Below, piece by piece: positions 24,060 through 35,795 of a stretch of 64,000 nt of DNA (position 1 is the stretch's first letter; every line of letters begins with the position of its first letter). The translations under genes and the position numbers were made by a program. Below the pieces are notes generated by a model. It was given only the letters and a program-made list of their open reading frames with translations, was not told the DNA's origin and searched no databases. The stretch spans positions 54,788,370 through 54,852,369 of the forward strand of contig CM049307.1 of NCBI GenBank assembly GCA_026874595.1. The letters run 5' to 3'. Source of the DNA: Sipunculus nudus (taxonomy: Eukaryota; Annelida; Sipuncula; Golfingiida; Sipunculidae).

Positions 24060-25375
24060 ACGGTGTTAGGTGGTACATGGTGCTTTAATAAATAGGACCA
24101 AGAGTGGTTATGGAATCAAAGGTAATAGGGGCATTGTTAAAAAAATGATGAAATAGTAAATTATACGCAGTCAGTTATAATGCTCTAACTATACTAGGAT
24201 GTGTATTTCCTTCTAAACAAGGATAAAAACTGCTTCAGTGTTAACAATATCATTGATGTTTCTAATACCAAATAGTTCCTGTACTTACGTTAACTGTCAT
24301 TTTCTCATTAATTTATCCTCTGGGAACTTCTGCCTTTTAAAGGTAACCTGAAGCTTGTTCTGTATAATTGTATAGGAGATAAATATGTTATATGTAGAAC
24401 ATATGGAACACCTACCATTTGTCTGTTTGAAAAGAGGACTGCTATAATGTTACAGGCTCAGTACATGTTTTTGGACACCCGAGAGACTAAAGACTGGCTG
24501 ATTTAGCATGAATTACTAGAACACATACTACCTTGTAAACATACCTTCTTAAATTGAGATTCTAGGGTTTATATATGCTCATATCACCATACAGTATTTT
24601 GGCAGACTGCCATACCTTTTTCCACAAAAGTGATAACAACAGGTTGGAAAACCTCGTCAGTCGGACAAGAGTACGGGATGGATTGGGCCCCATATTTCTG
24701 GTAAATTTGGCTGCATTGATATGGCTACTAATGTTGTGACCTATGATTGATTATACTCAGTGATCAGTCAGCTGATGCAGACGATCTGATGATCAATCAT
24801 ACATTGCCATAACCGAATACAGAGTTTTCCACAAAGATGAGGCTTCATAATGACGAAAGGTATGCATTCATAAAATCTATGTAAACAAACTTCAGACCAA
24901 GCTGTGTTTACTAATATATTTACAATATACTTGTAGGCAAAAGAGTAAATTAAATATATTAGCCAATATGTCGGTCTTCTAACACTAATGGCTACTTTAA
25001 TATAATAGACATATCAGAGTATGACACACTTTTTCACCCAAAGAGTACTTGGTGTGCTTTGATTGAAAAGCTGATTAAAGGTAAACAAAAACTTATTTTG
25101 ATTGACAGGTGCTTTATGTTCACATTAGGAAATATTTATATCATGACCAAGCGTGACCTGATACACTGGATTATGCTGTGGTTATTTATGATCTGATATA
25201 AATGATTGCCTCCACAGGAGAAATAGGCGATGTACATTGGTCATATTATGTATATGAAAACATTCCTGTGTAACTGAAAAGACAGAATTTTTGTGGAAGG
25301 TCACAGGAGCTTTAATTATTCGGTTAAAAGTGTTTATATACATATTTTTCAAATAAAGAACACAAGTCTGTCCTG
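24060..25375 (+). other. Probable STOX 3' UTR
   Basis: Follows the STOX stop codon. Canonical AATAAA signals occur at 24087-24092 and 25352-25357, and the latter is followed by a 'gtctgtcctgtgtatt' GU-rich stretch suitable as a downstream element. The true cleavage site is unknown. An imperfect inverted repeat near 24.74-24.80 kb (tatgattgat paired with atcaatcata) lies inside this region and could form a hairpin in the transcript. Confidence 0.45.
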
Positions 25376-25380
25376 TGTAT
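25352..25380 (+). terminator. Candidate polyadenylation signal of the STOX gene
   Basis: AATAAA at 25352-25357 with a GU-rich stretch within 25 bp downstream. It would give a 3' UTR of about 1.3 kb. An earlier AATAAA at 24087 is an alternative. Confidence 0.4.
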
Positions 25381-26740
25381 TAGAATTCGGAGCACAGGTA
25401 CAGTACCACCTAAAAAGTGCAACATTCATACACCAAGCATATTACTGAAAATATGTAGTGTTGATTGTTTTCCAACTTTTTTTGAGGTTGTTAACAAGAA
25501 TCCTGTTGTCTGTGCTTACCCTGGATATGCTACTTGTCTCTTTTATTGCACAAATTAGAAATCAAAATATGTAGACTGTTTATATATGTGAAGTATAGAC
25601 TTGTTCCCGATCCTTTAAAGATTCAGCTTGGGCTTTGTAAAGTAAATTGTGTAATTTGGAATCAGTCTATACATCACAACAAACTTAAACACCACTCTTT
25701 AAATGTAATTTCTACTTGAGAAGATATTGTCTTCAGACAAAGCCAATTGTGATTGCTCTGTAAGAGCATTAATTTAAATGAAAAATGCTTACAATTGTCT
25801 TTTTAACATATTTTGCACTAAATTTATCTTTCATAAAAGTTAAATACAATTTACACAACATATCATTGTTAGTGACAGCATTAATTATGCATTTTTGCCA
25901 AAGACATTGCACAAGTTATTTAAATCAAAAACGAAATATTTGCTTAGTAATGTTATATAGAGAGAAATGACGCACACAAGAATTATGTATGTACATATCA
26001 GTGGTCACTTAGTGCCTTAATGTACATTAATGTTTTATAGATAGCTATACACGTATCTTAGTGGCACTTGCAGAATTTTGTTAGATATACAAATATTTGT
26101 ATGACATTTACAATGAGATTTATACACTATCTTTTTTTGTATGATCATACTCCGTATTTATTAAACTAATATGAAGATACCTATCTTCTTGTTGTGATTC
26201 ACTGTTATTGTTTGAATGGTGGTGTTTCAGAAACACTGGGACACCTGGTGGTCATACTTGTAATAGTTGCAACTATCCCCGCCAGAGGTCTCTCTCCTTG
26301 CCTTTAAGATCTGTTTGGTAGTTCTCGGTTTATCATAAATTAGGAAACGCAAATCAAGACCTTAATAGATGTAACCGAGTCAAGAACGTCCGTCCTGGCT
26401 GACATTTGTACCAACATTGTTAGTAAACCATGAATTAGTTCTATAATTTGCCGCCAGATAGCAGCAACTGTCCTAGGTGTTGCTTTATAGCTGGAGCAAG
26501 ACTGATCAGCTTCTGCGACAGGACCCATCTTGGTGTATCAGTCTTCCTGACCTGGTAAATACCACAACCTGGCCTTCCATCTTGCATCGAAATGACCATA
26601 TGAAGGGTTTTCATTGTAGTAATGTGTGAAAGCAAGATATTAACTTCTCCATTATCTAACCCGTATCAACAGGTAAAACTAACAGTGTTTGTGGAAACGT
26701 GTTTTTTTTTGTAATGGTTAAAATATAACCACAATTTCAT
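25376..26740. other. Intergenic sequence without a recognised gene
   Basis: AT-rich up to 26.2 kb. From 26.34 to 26.64 kb two overlapping minus-strand reading frames contain strings faintly reminiscent of Tc1/mariner transposases ('DGRPG...RKTDTPR', then 'TPRTVAAIWRQII' in another frame). This is too weak to call a transposon relic with confidence. Confidence 0.35.
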
Positions 26741-26743
26741 TTT

Positions 26744-27000
26744 TAGCTCAGCTGACTATAAGTCATCTGAGCAATAACCGTGGTCCATCGTCCATCTGTC
26801 TGTCCGTCCGTCTGTTAGACTGGCACGTTTTGAAATCGTTAGACCCACGAATCCAAAATTCGGCATACTGTTAGATATCCCCAAGATCTCCTACCAAACC
26901 GTTTTTGGTCACTGCGACTTCATTCCTTTGAGAAATTAAGGAAAAACCTCAAAATTCAATTAAAACCCTATTATCACACTTCAGGACTGCCAAATATCAG
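26744..27000 (+). repeat. Dispersed repeat head of the 'tttttagctcagctgac' type
   Basis: Begins 'tttttagctcagctgacta' and runs through 'gtccatctgtctgtccgtcc', then 'ttagac(t)ggcacgttttgaaatcgttagac', parallel to the repeat at 14190. Only the head and about 200 bp of body are recognisable. Confidence 0.6.
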
Positions 27001-28520
27001 AACTACTGATCTGTTTTTCTTAATATTTACTAGCGTCATATTGACCCTCTGGCATTACGACCAGATTACCAGCGCCAGAGTGTCATGACATCTACGTCTG
27101 AGGATCGCAGTAAAAGGCCTTATGAAGATTCAAATATTTTCGTCATTTCTGACAACGCTTCATGGGCTACAGGTACACTGTCAATCAACATAAACCAGAC
27201 CATTCGATAGCATTTTTTGTGTACTTTCTTATAATACCAAATATGAGCGAGAAAAGTTCCTGTTTAATCAAGCACATTGGTAAACCCCACGGCATGTTTG
27301 TTGAATTTATGACCGCATGAACAGGTTCGCACGGGTTACAGGATGCAGGAAACTTGCAGGCGACACAGGAAATAACCCGTGACCATGGAGACGGTGTTTC
27401 AGTTTGGGTTGCGAGCTCACATATACACTATTGTGTTTATCCACCATTTCAAGCATAATATTGAGATTATTGGTCGTTTTCCACAATATGAATGCAACCA
27501 GATGCAAGTCCACTGCGATACATTCCTCCATATTACTTGTATCACGACTCGAGTAGGCTTACCAGCTCAATTATCCGATTGCCTACTGAGTCGGGTTGTC
27601 ACGGCTAAATATTTACCAGACCTGTTCTCCTTTATATTTCCTATATACATGCCAGTTAAGTGTAATTTCTTGAAGTGAAGGACCTGAACATAATGGACTT
27701 TGTAAAAAGTAGGAAAATATTTACTCACTTAACATGAACATTTCTGAAGCTAGAGACTTTTTTCCGTAAGTATATAAAGTTCTTTGTTTACTTAAGATTG
27801 ACTTGTATACCTAAAATTAGATCTGAATTTTGTATTTCTTTTCAGTTGTTAGCATAAAAACAAAATCATTACCTTAAATTTTGCTCATCTTTGACTATGG
27901 CACTTTTTTTTCCTGTGAGCACTGCTGGTTTTAATTGTCACAGCATGTAAACGTAAGTATTTAATTTGTTTATATCTGAAATTTGAAAGTAAAAGCTTGA
28001 AAATTAGGCTAGTTATTGATTTTTTTTTTGAGGGTCTATTGTAGTCACTTGGTTTGTCCAGATGCAGGCAGCCCAGTCCTGGTCACAGGAAGTCAGCTGT
28101 GCCAGGGTTCCTGATTTGTTACAGTCACTGGGGGAGATCTCCTGCTGTGACAAGTGTACAGTTTTCTTATTCCTACCCCCCCCCCCCCTCCCCAATCCCC
28201 GCAAGCCCTCACCCCCGCCAACCCTACCCACCAAGTGTTATGCAGTAATTGTTATTGTTTGCACTGATTTCGTTAATTGTTATGCTGTTTCCACCCTAAT
28301 ATACAAAACTTTCTTTGAAAAAGTAATTCAAGGAGTAATCTGGAAGGTGCCATGTTGGGTTAATGCAGCATTTTTAAAGAAATCAATTTACTTTTTAAAG
28401 ATTTTAACCAATTAATAAGAATTAGACCCATCAGTATGCATAAATATATAAAATATAAAGCAAACAATGGATAAATAAAGGCACAATTTAAAATGGTGAA
28501 ATCTGAATCAAGTATTGTTT
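27001..28520. other. Intergenic sequence
   Basis: No gene recognised. It contains a C-rich tract at 28175-28230 (runs of C with 'tcccc'), which gives two spurious Pro-rich ORFs. The rest is AT-rich. Confidence 0.45.
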
Positions 28521-28522
28521 TT

Positions 28523-29665
28523 AGCGAACCTGTGAGCTTATGCGATGGCGCGTCGTCGTCCGTCTGCCGTCCATGGCTGGCCGTCCGCCGTCCATGGCTG
28601 TAAGTCGGGAACCGTCTGAGCTAGCAGCTCCAAATTACATGTAAGAAGAATTAGTCACTTGTGAAACTTTGTGCCCTAGAGCTTATTATTGGATATCTGC
28701 ATTAATTTAGATTTTATAGAGAAAAAGCTTAAAAACTTTAAAAATCTTCTTCTCTGACACTGTCCACCCAAAATGTCTAATATTTCACAGGAATGTTCCC
28801 TGGAACAATGTCTCTCAAGTTTGTTCGAATGGTTCCAGTTCGGTGATTTTTGACCGAGTTACAGGAAGTTAAACTTAGTCATCTGCATGCTAAAATTACA
28901 GAAACGGCTGGAGCTATCATCAACAAATTTTATGTTAATGTTGGTCACTTGAGTCATATCTGAAATTGAGGTATTGGTGGCGCCACCTGCACTGGTCTTT
29001 TTGTATGGGGGTCAACGGTGCCCGAAGCATTCAGAGGGCTACAAAAACGTCTTCTCTGAAAGCGTAAAGCCAAATTGTTTAATACTGCACAGAAATGCTC
29101 CTAGGGTAGTGCTTTCTTAAGTTTGTTCAAATGGTCTCTGTTCAATGACTTTTGGCCGAGTTATGGGAAGCTGAATATAGTCAAATGTTACAGCAGCCCA
29201 TTTCTGCTCAGTGGCTTCAAAGATCTTTTTTCTCAAAAACCACTGGGTCAAATTCTTTAATCTCACACATGAATGGTCCTTAGATTTTGATAATTAAAAT
29301 ATGTTCAAATGATTTTGATTCAGTGATTTTCTTAGATTTTATACAGGAAAAGTAAAAAAAATATATAAATATCTTCTTCTCCGAAACTGTCCAGCCAAAT
29401 TGTCCAATATTTCACAGAAATGATCCCTAGAACAATCTCTCGCAAATTTGTTTGAATGGCTCCAGTTCGGTGATTTTTGGCCGAGTTACAGGAGATTTAA
29501 CTTAGCCATCTGTGCAAAAAAGCATACTAAACTTAAAATCTCAGAAACAGCAGGAGCTGTCATCACCAAATTTTATGCCAATGTTTGTCACATGAGTCAT
29601 ATCTGAAATTGAGGTGTTGCTGGCGACACCTACATTGATCTGTTTTTTTTTACCAGCAAAAATGT
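28523..29665 (+). repeat. Dispersed repeat with internal ~600-bp duplication
   Basis: Head: 'tttttagcgaacctgtgagcttatgcgatgg' followed by 'gtcgtccgtctgccgtcc'. Two long blocks resemble each other: about 28.74-29.00 kb and 29.36-29.64 kb share 'cttcttctc.ga.actgtcca', 'aatatttcacag.aatg.tccct', 'gttccagttcggtgatttt', 'gccgagttacagga' and the closing 'ggcg(c/a)cacct(g/a)ca'. A third, more diverged block lies between them (29.05-29.2 kb). This is the same superfamily as the repeats at 1-720 and 37.8-40.4 kb. Confidence 0.7.
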
Positions 29666-30639
29666 AAGTTTAAAGCCTTCTAACTTATACACTGTTTTTT
29701 TTTCAGATACTATTAAACTGATTGGTTTAAACTTGGTACATGGTATTGTTCTGTCAGTTGAGATTGGGTAAATGCAGCTTTAAAAGAGCAGTGTAGCCAA
29801 TTGAAAAAGGCTTTCATTGTTTGAAAACAGATTTGGCAGCATGACAAGTTTCAACATGTCAAGTCAAGAGGTCAATCAGTGCACCCTGGTGCAGTCCAGA
29901 CATCCCCATGGCAACTGACCTGGCTCTGCCTGGTGTCCAGATACAGTCTAGACGTCTGCCAACTGTGTCAGATTTTACAATAGGTCAAGTTACGCTCTGT
30001 TTCTATAAATAACTTTGGCAGATTGCCAACCATTTCAGATTTGCCAACAGGTCAAGTCTCAGTCTGTAAGAGCCATTGGTGCGGTTACATGTGGCACATT
30101 AGGTACCCTTGACCTGGGGGAAAGCTAAGCCTCCAGTGCCAGGATGCATGAATAGGTGTGACTCAATACCAAGGCTAAAAGAGGAACTTGTTCTTAGATT
30201 TTATTGGGAAAAAGCTAAAATACATTTTATAATGTTCTTCTCCGAAACCATGCTGCCAAATTGTCCGTTCATCTGTCCCAATATCCCTCCCTGACTGGTA
30301 CGTCCTAGTTTTAAAATGTCCTTGTCCGAAACTTGCAGGTCCGAAACGTCCATTTGGCTGAAATCATAATGACTAAGGTAGATATGCAGGACATAAGAGG
30401 ATCAATATTAAATTTTAAAAATAAACATTCATACTCCCAAACTTTGCACAGGTTCGCATTAGGCCTGTAGGCCTTGTTTGTGTAAAGTTGCAAGCAGAGA
30501 AACGAACTAATGGGACCAAATGAAACATAAAATACCTTGCGGGGTAAAATAACCTCATCAGCAACGAAACCAAACTGAATGAAGCGATAATAGTCAAATG
30601 GGGACTTCAATGATTATCGATATAGTGCTGGGTCAAAAC

Positions 30640-30658
30640 GCCAGAGGGGGCAGCAGTC
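30640..30658 (+). promoter_or_regulatory. CTCF-like core motif
   Basis: 'ccagagggggcagcag' contains AGGGGGCAGC, matching the strong half of the bilaterian CTCF consensus; the CCA half is one or two bases off. It sits in the intergenic stretch between STOX and IQCK. The evidence is motif only. Confidence 0.2.
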
Positions 30659-31734
30659 GGGCTCCTGGGATATTCGTATAAGTTTTCATACCACATATCG
30701 ATATTTGGTCTGTTTTAATTGAGAGAATGTGTCAGGCCACCAGCCCCATATCTGTTGATTTTGTGCGTGTCTTTGTTGTGTTTCTGAATGGTTTCCTAGC
30801 TTCACGACATTGATTCGCTGGGCGGATCCTTTGTTTTCCCGGGGCCTGAACGGTCTTAATGCTTGTCCTCTCTGAGCAGGTTGTCGCTGGAAACCGCACG
30901 GTCGAAAGACAATTGCCAAGTGGTGGCTGTCAATATTGTCCAGGGTACAGGTCTACGTTCAGAATACACTACAGGTAGGACGAGCGGAGAGGTTTTATGT
31001 GCGCGGTTCTGATGAAATATTTAAAAGAAAAGCAGTATTGTTATTCAGATTATCCGACGTAATTGAATTATTTATTGAGCTGGAAGAATAATTCTGCATT
31101 ACACCACCTATCTGATAACTGTTAAAAAAATAAACAGGTGACATTTATTGACCGTTTCTTTGCTGAAAGCGGCTTTTTAACGACCAGAGGAACGTTAATT
31201 ATTCACTAATTTGATACCTTTTTATAACGTGTGTACATTTGCTGAAACCGAAATAATATATGCGTCATTTTTATTGACTTTGGAGAAAACAGGTGTATTT
31301 TGGGCCTAGAAACGCGTTGGAAGAAGTCTTTTTCTAGCTTTTTATGTGCATAGAAGCAGTGCGAAGTAGGCCTATTATAGATGAATGGAGTAGTGTGGTT
31401 AGTGTATGAAAAACATTTACAAAAACGCATTTGTGATGGAGATTTGAAGATAACATCATAAACGGTTCCTGGTCTTCTTATTTATAATAAAAGAAGACAT
31501 CAATGGATATGCAATTACTTTTACAGGAATAACGCTTGAATGAAGCAAAAACCAGGATTTTTTTTTTTACTGATCAGGACCAAGAAAATATGAATCAGGG
31601 CGAGGAGATGAAAACCCGAACAGTCGGTTAGTATATTATTATTAAAACCATATGAATAAATACCCTATACTTAGCACTTGCTCACACAAACATACACAAA
31701 ATTAAATAGATAAATACATAATCACGTGTATGTT

Positions 31735-31741
<7 letters not shown>

Positions 31742-31784
<43 letters not shown>

Positions 31785-31785
31785 C
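31742..31785. repeat. (TA)n microsatellite
   Basis: Near-perfect TA dinucleotide run interrupted once by 'ttt'. Confidence 0.95.
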
Positions 31786-31860
31786 AGAAAATCTTTATAT
31801 CTGCCTGGCCCGACCAATGAGAACTAAAGTCTATCCATACCCATAAAGAGGTGAACGGGT

Positions 31861-31883
31861 GGGGGGGGGGGGGGGGGGGGGGG
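31861..31883. repeat. Poly-G run
   Basis: Twenty-three consecutive G, a likely G-quadruplex or slippage site. The length should be treated as uncertain. Confidence 0.9.
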
Positions 31884-32208
31884 CTGTCGTATGTTAAAAG
31901 TTGAAAGATAACAAAAGAGAAAAAGGCGCACAGTTATTTTTCAGTTGAATAGAAACGGAATGACAAAGTTCAATCTGTTAATCCGTAAACACATACATCT
32001 TACCTTAAGCTGTCACTCATGTCGGCGCAATGTTAGCTTATCTTGTAATCTCATCCAAGGGAGGATTAGTCGTTAACCACACACAGCGATGAGAATGCTA
32101 CTGCCAACACTTCGGCACAGTTAGCTTGAGATAATAATAACGGTAATAATATTATCATAATATTAATTTATTGTAATAATGTTATCAAAATAATACTGTA
32201 TATGATTG

Positions 32209-32250
<42 letters not shown>

Positions 32251-32273
32251 TATAATAATAATAATAATAATAG
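32209..32273. repeat. (TAA)n microsatellite
   Basis: About 21 TAA/ATA trinucleotides with one interruption ('aattat'). It lies 75 bp before the large minisatellite. Confidence 0.95.
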
Positions 32274-32346
32274 TATATAATAAATAATGTTGCATTTTAT
32301 TAATTGTTGTTATTATAATTATTTTATATATATTATTAAACACACT

Positions 32347-33793
32347 CTATCTGGATCATACAATTTTCTTGCAAACAAGTGTGTAATATCTGGATTATGT
32401 CATTATCTTGCAAACAAGTGTGTAATATTTGGATCATGTCATTATCTTGCAAACAAGTGTGTAATATCTGGATCATGTCATTATCTTGCAAACAAGTGTG
32501 TTATATCTGGATCATGTCATTATCTTGCAAACAAATGTGTTATATCTGGATCATGTTATTATCTTGCAAACAAGTGTGTAATATCTTGATCATGTCATTA
32601 TTTTTCAAACAAGTGTGTAAACAAGTGTGTAATATCTGGATCATGTCATTATCTTGCAAACAAGTGAATTATATCTGGATAATGTCATTATCTTCCAAAC
32701 AAATGTGTAATATCTTGATCATGTTATTATCTTGCAAACAAGTGTGTAATATCTTGATCATGTCATTATTTTTCAAACAAGTGTGTAATATCTGGATTAT
32801 GTCATTATCTTGCAAACAAGTGTGTAATATCTGGATCATGTCATTATCTTGCAAACAAGTGTGTAAACAAGTGTGTAATATCTGGATCATGTCATTATCT
32901 TGCAAACAAGTGAATTATATCTGGATAATGTCATTATCTTCCAAACAAATGTGTAATATCTTGATCATGTTATTATCTTTCAAACATGTGTGTAATATCT
33001 TGATCATGTCATTATTTTTCAAACAAGTGTGTAATATCTGGATTATGTCATTATCTTGCAAACAAGTGTGTAATATCTGGATCATGTCATTATCTTGCAA
33101 ACAAGTGTGTAAACAAGTGTGTAATATCTGGATCATGTCATTATCTTGCAAACAAATGTGTAATATCTTGATCATGTTATTATCTTGCAAACAAGTGTGT
33201 AATATCTGGATAATGTCATTATCTTGCAAACAAGTGTGTAATATCTGGATCATGTCATTATCTTGCAAACAAGTGTGTAATATTTGGATCATGTCATTAT
33301 CTTGCAAACAAGTGTGTAAACAAGTGTGTAATATCTGGATCATGTCATTATCTTGCAAACAAGTGTGTAAACAAGTGTGTAATATCTGGATCATGTCATT
33401 ATCTTGCAAACAAGTGTGTAATATCTGGATAATGTCATTATCTTCCAAACAAATGTGTAATATCTTGATCACGTTATTATCTTGCAAACAAGTGTGTAAT
33501 ATCTGGATAATGTCATTATCTTGCAGACAGGTGTTAAATATTTGGATCATGCCGTTATCTTGCAAACAAGTATGTAATATCTGAATCATGTCATTATCTT
33601 GCAAACAAGTGTGTAATATCTTGATCATGTCATTTTCTTGCAAACAAGTGTGTAATATCTGGATAATATTATTATTTTGCAAACAAGTGTGTAATATTTT
33701 GATCATGTCATTATCTTGCAAACAAGTGTGTAATATCTGGATCATGTCATTATCTTGCAAACAAGTGTGTAATATCTGGATCATGTCATTATC
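32347..33793. repeat. Minisatellite: ~35 copies of a 39-bp unit with a higher-order period
   Basis: The unit runs 'aacaagtgtgtaatatctgg' plus 'atcatgtcattatcttgca' (39 bp). Variants include 'ttgatcatg' for 'tggatcatg', 'tttttca' for 'cttgca' and 'gtgaattat' for 'gtgtgtaat'. Five junctions carry an extra 12-bp 'aacaagtgtgta'. A six-unit-plus-12 block (246 bp) is duplicated: the variant 'tgaattat' occurs at 32665 and 32911. Because 39 and 12 are multiples of three and the unit lacks stops in some frames, long ORFs run on both strands (32379-33584 plus; 32915-33859 minus). These are by-products of the repeat, not genes. It lies 2 kb upstream of IQCK. Confidence 0.95.
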
Positions 33794-34620
33794 AAAACAG
33801 GAATTGTTGAAAACAGTATTGTAACAGTTGTAGTTCAAGTTAATTTGCGTTAAATACAAGTTAAAAACTAATCGATTACGTCACTGTTTTCAAAAATGCC
33901 ATGTGATAATTGCCTTTAGTCATTTGCGGTTACATCATTTAGAAAAATAAATGTATCACTGGACGATGGTGCTTTTGCCTTCTAAATACCTGCTAAATTA
34001 TCAGCGGCTGTGGTGGTAACGATATCATACAGGCGGCTGTCTGCATTGACCGTAATAGATGGGGAGGCCTTCATAAGTTGTATTTGCAGAAACGCACCTG
34101 GAGATAGTAAAGTTTTTTTTTAAAGTCGGATTCGAAAGGATAAATTAATGGTATATAATGCCTAGGTTAATCATATAGTCGTTATGTAAACGGCTGCGAG
34201 CTACATTTGTTAACACAATGTTCCAATTTCCAAAACTTATGGTAGGTAGTTAAATGTTAATGTAGGTCAATACAAGAAAAAAATACTTTCATCGGTATCA
34301 GTGATTTGTATCGTTATCCAAAATTTACTATAAAACTTTTTTTTTCGTACCAGTTTTTTTCATATGTAATTTGAGGGTTGTCCTTAAGGCAATTACATAG
34401 CAGAGAATATCTTGAACGACTTATCCAGCTTGTCAGTGCATATTCTGTTTAGCCATCTAGCAAATATACACCACATATGCACATCCGTGTATAATTGGGA
34501 GTAAAAAAGTGCAAAATGTATGTGCTTGTACGTAAATACGAATTCCCTATACTAATGTTTCAACCTGAATAGTGCACCATGTTTATAGCTGATGTTAATT
34601 TCCGAGATGATAATTAAATC
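33794..34620. other. Intergenic sequence
   Basis: No gene recognised between the minisatellite and the palindrome at 34.6 kb. Confidence 0.45.
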
Positions 34621-34622
34621 CG

Positions 34623-34747
34623 CACCCAGGTTCCGGTACACTCCTCACGCACCGGTTGCATTCCATTAATGTATTCCATTTCACTGGAATGAAATGCATT
34701 ACAGGGATGGAATGTGACCGCTGCGTGAAGTGTATATGGTCTGGGTA
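34623..34747. mobile_element. Short palindromic element (MITE-like), 125 bp
   Basis: Ends 'acccaggttccggtacactc' and, read inward from the other side, 'acccagaccatatacacttc' are imperfect inverted repeats. The similarity continues through 'cacgca(c/g)cggt' and an inner 'cattccat'/'atggaatg' pair. The tip 'tacactcctcacgca.cggtt' matches the tips of the larger foldback copies at 20.1, 40.9 and 45.4 kb, so this may be an internally deleted relative. Confidence 0.6.
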
Positions 34748-35740
34748 CATTTTTATATATTTATCTGTCCTTTATCAGACAAACATCGGATAGAGTTAAA
34801 TTGAGGCAATGTCACCTATTAATACCAGTCTTCTTGATTAATGAGGGTCTTGATGATACACAATAAATTATGTAATTTCAAATGAATTTTTTTAAACAGT
34901 CACCATAAAAACTTAGAGGACTGGGCCCCAGTTTCCTGATTCTTTGGCAATCTGTATTTTGTATTACCCTGTGAGCTTTGTTATTTATCCATACATGCAG
35001 TGTTTGTAAAAGTTCAATTAAGGGATATGATGAAAATAGAAAATAATAATTTGGCAAACGTAGAAATAGTTTACTCTATGTATTGTATTATCATTTCTTG
35101 CATAACACAAAGTTTTATGATCGATAGGATTTAATCACAAATAATACAATATTTGTTCTTAATTAATTAAATCTTAATTAGCTAAAATAATTGAAATTCT
35201 TTGGTTGCGTGACAAACTCTAACCCACGAAAGATGATTCAATTGATAAAAGTGATTGGACACGCGGTACGGGGAAAAATAAGCACAGAGGATGAATATAA
35301 ATTTTGACGGATTTGTATAGGATTTGTATATAGTAAGAGGGGTGACTCAATAAAACTCACCATTCATCGTACCACAAGAATTGAATGTAAGCGCCATCTA
35401 TTGGGCTATATTGGAACTACTTTTACATTCGCCTCTTTATGGTATTTTCTTCTGCTATAGGAGGAAAATAAAGTGTAGCCGGACTACTTGCGCAGGAACG
35501 TCTGTAACCATGGCAAATAAATTACTACACTTACCATGAATATCGTAAATTTTAACGCCAAAACTTACCAACAGGTGTCATTCAGTCAATAATTTCAAAT
35601 ATCTATGTGTGATCAACACATACGATGTTTAATTGCAATATCTTAACTGATTAATTCATCAATATTTTTACATAGCTATATTTTAAAGCGGTTGTAGCAA
35701 AGCATAACCGGGGGAGTTGTTCGGCACAGTGCACAGCAAG
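34748..35740 (+). other. IQCK upstream region
   Basis: AT-rich sequence becoming more GC/CpG-containing in the last 250 bp before the start codon ('aaagcggttg', 'accgggggagttgttcgg'). No TATA box was seen near the start, consistent with a dispersed promoter. An X-box-like site is annotated separately. Confidence 0.4.
35504..35517 (+). promoter_or_regulatory. Candidate RFX X-box upstream of IQCK
   Basis: 'gtaaccatggcaaa' fits the RFX X-box consensus GTNRCC-N2-RGYAAC at every specified base except the last (A for C). It lies 224 bp upstream of the IQCK ATG, within the usual promoter distance for ciliary genes regulated by RFX factors. The motif also contains an ATG that would open a short upstream ORF of nine codons if transcription starts further upstream. 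Confidence 0.4.
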
Positions 35741-35795
35741 ATGTCTGTCATAACAAAAGTCCCCGAACCCAACATTTGGGATCTGATCTGTAAAG
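35741..35795 (+). CDS. IQCK: IQCK coding exon 1
   Basis: Encodes M-S-V-I-T-K-V-P-E-P-N-I-W-D-L-I-C-K plus the first base of codon 19. 'NIWDLICK' aligns with N-L-W-E-Q-I-C-K of vertebrate IQCK, which identifies the exon although it is only 55 nt. The best junction to exon 2 uses a GC donor (aaag|gcaagc), giving K-D-F at the joint, like K-E-Y in vertebrates. A GT six bases further (aagc|gtatta) is also in frame and would replace the junctional D with G-K-H. The start context gcaagATGT is moderate. Confidence 0.8.

Larger units (their letters stand above)
29666..32200. other. Intergenic sequence
   Basis: No gene recognised. 30.6-31.0 kb is relatively GC-rich and CpG-containing, with a CTCF-like core (see separate entry). 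A (TA)n run sits at 31742-31785 and a G-run at 31861-31883. Confidence 0.45.

Noticed and set aside
26340-26640. Possible Tc1/mariner transposase relic on the minus strand
   Set aside because: Faint strings (DGRPG, RKTDTPR, and a helix-turn-helix-like stretch in another frame) are suggestive, but no catalytic residues or terminal repeats were seen. A translated search would be needed to decide.
28054-28415. Proline-rich ORFs
   Set aside because: Produced by the C-rich simple-sequence tract at 28175-28230.
32379-33584. 401-codon plus-strand ORF made of 13-residue repeats (and the 314-codon minus-strand ORF at 32915-33859)
   Set aside because: Both follow from a 39-bp minisatellite whose period is a multiple of three. 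The frames overlap on opposite strands, the product has no known fold, and variation follows the DNA repeat rather than codon positions.
32347-33793. CRISPR-like array
   Set aside because: Units are contiguous tandem repeats with no unique spacers, in intron-bearing animal DNA with no cas genes.
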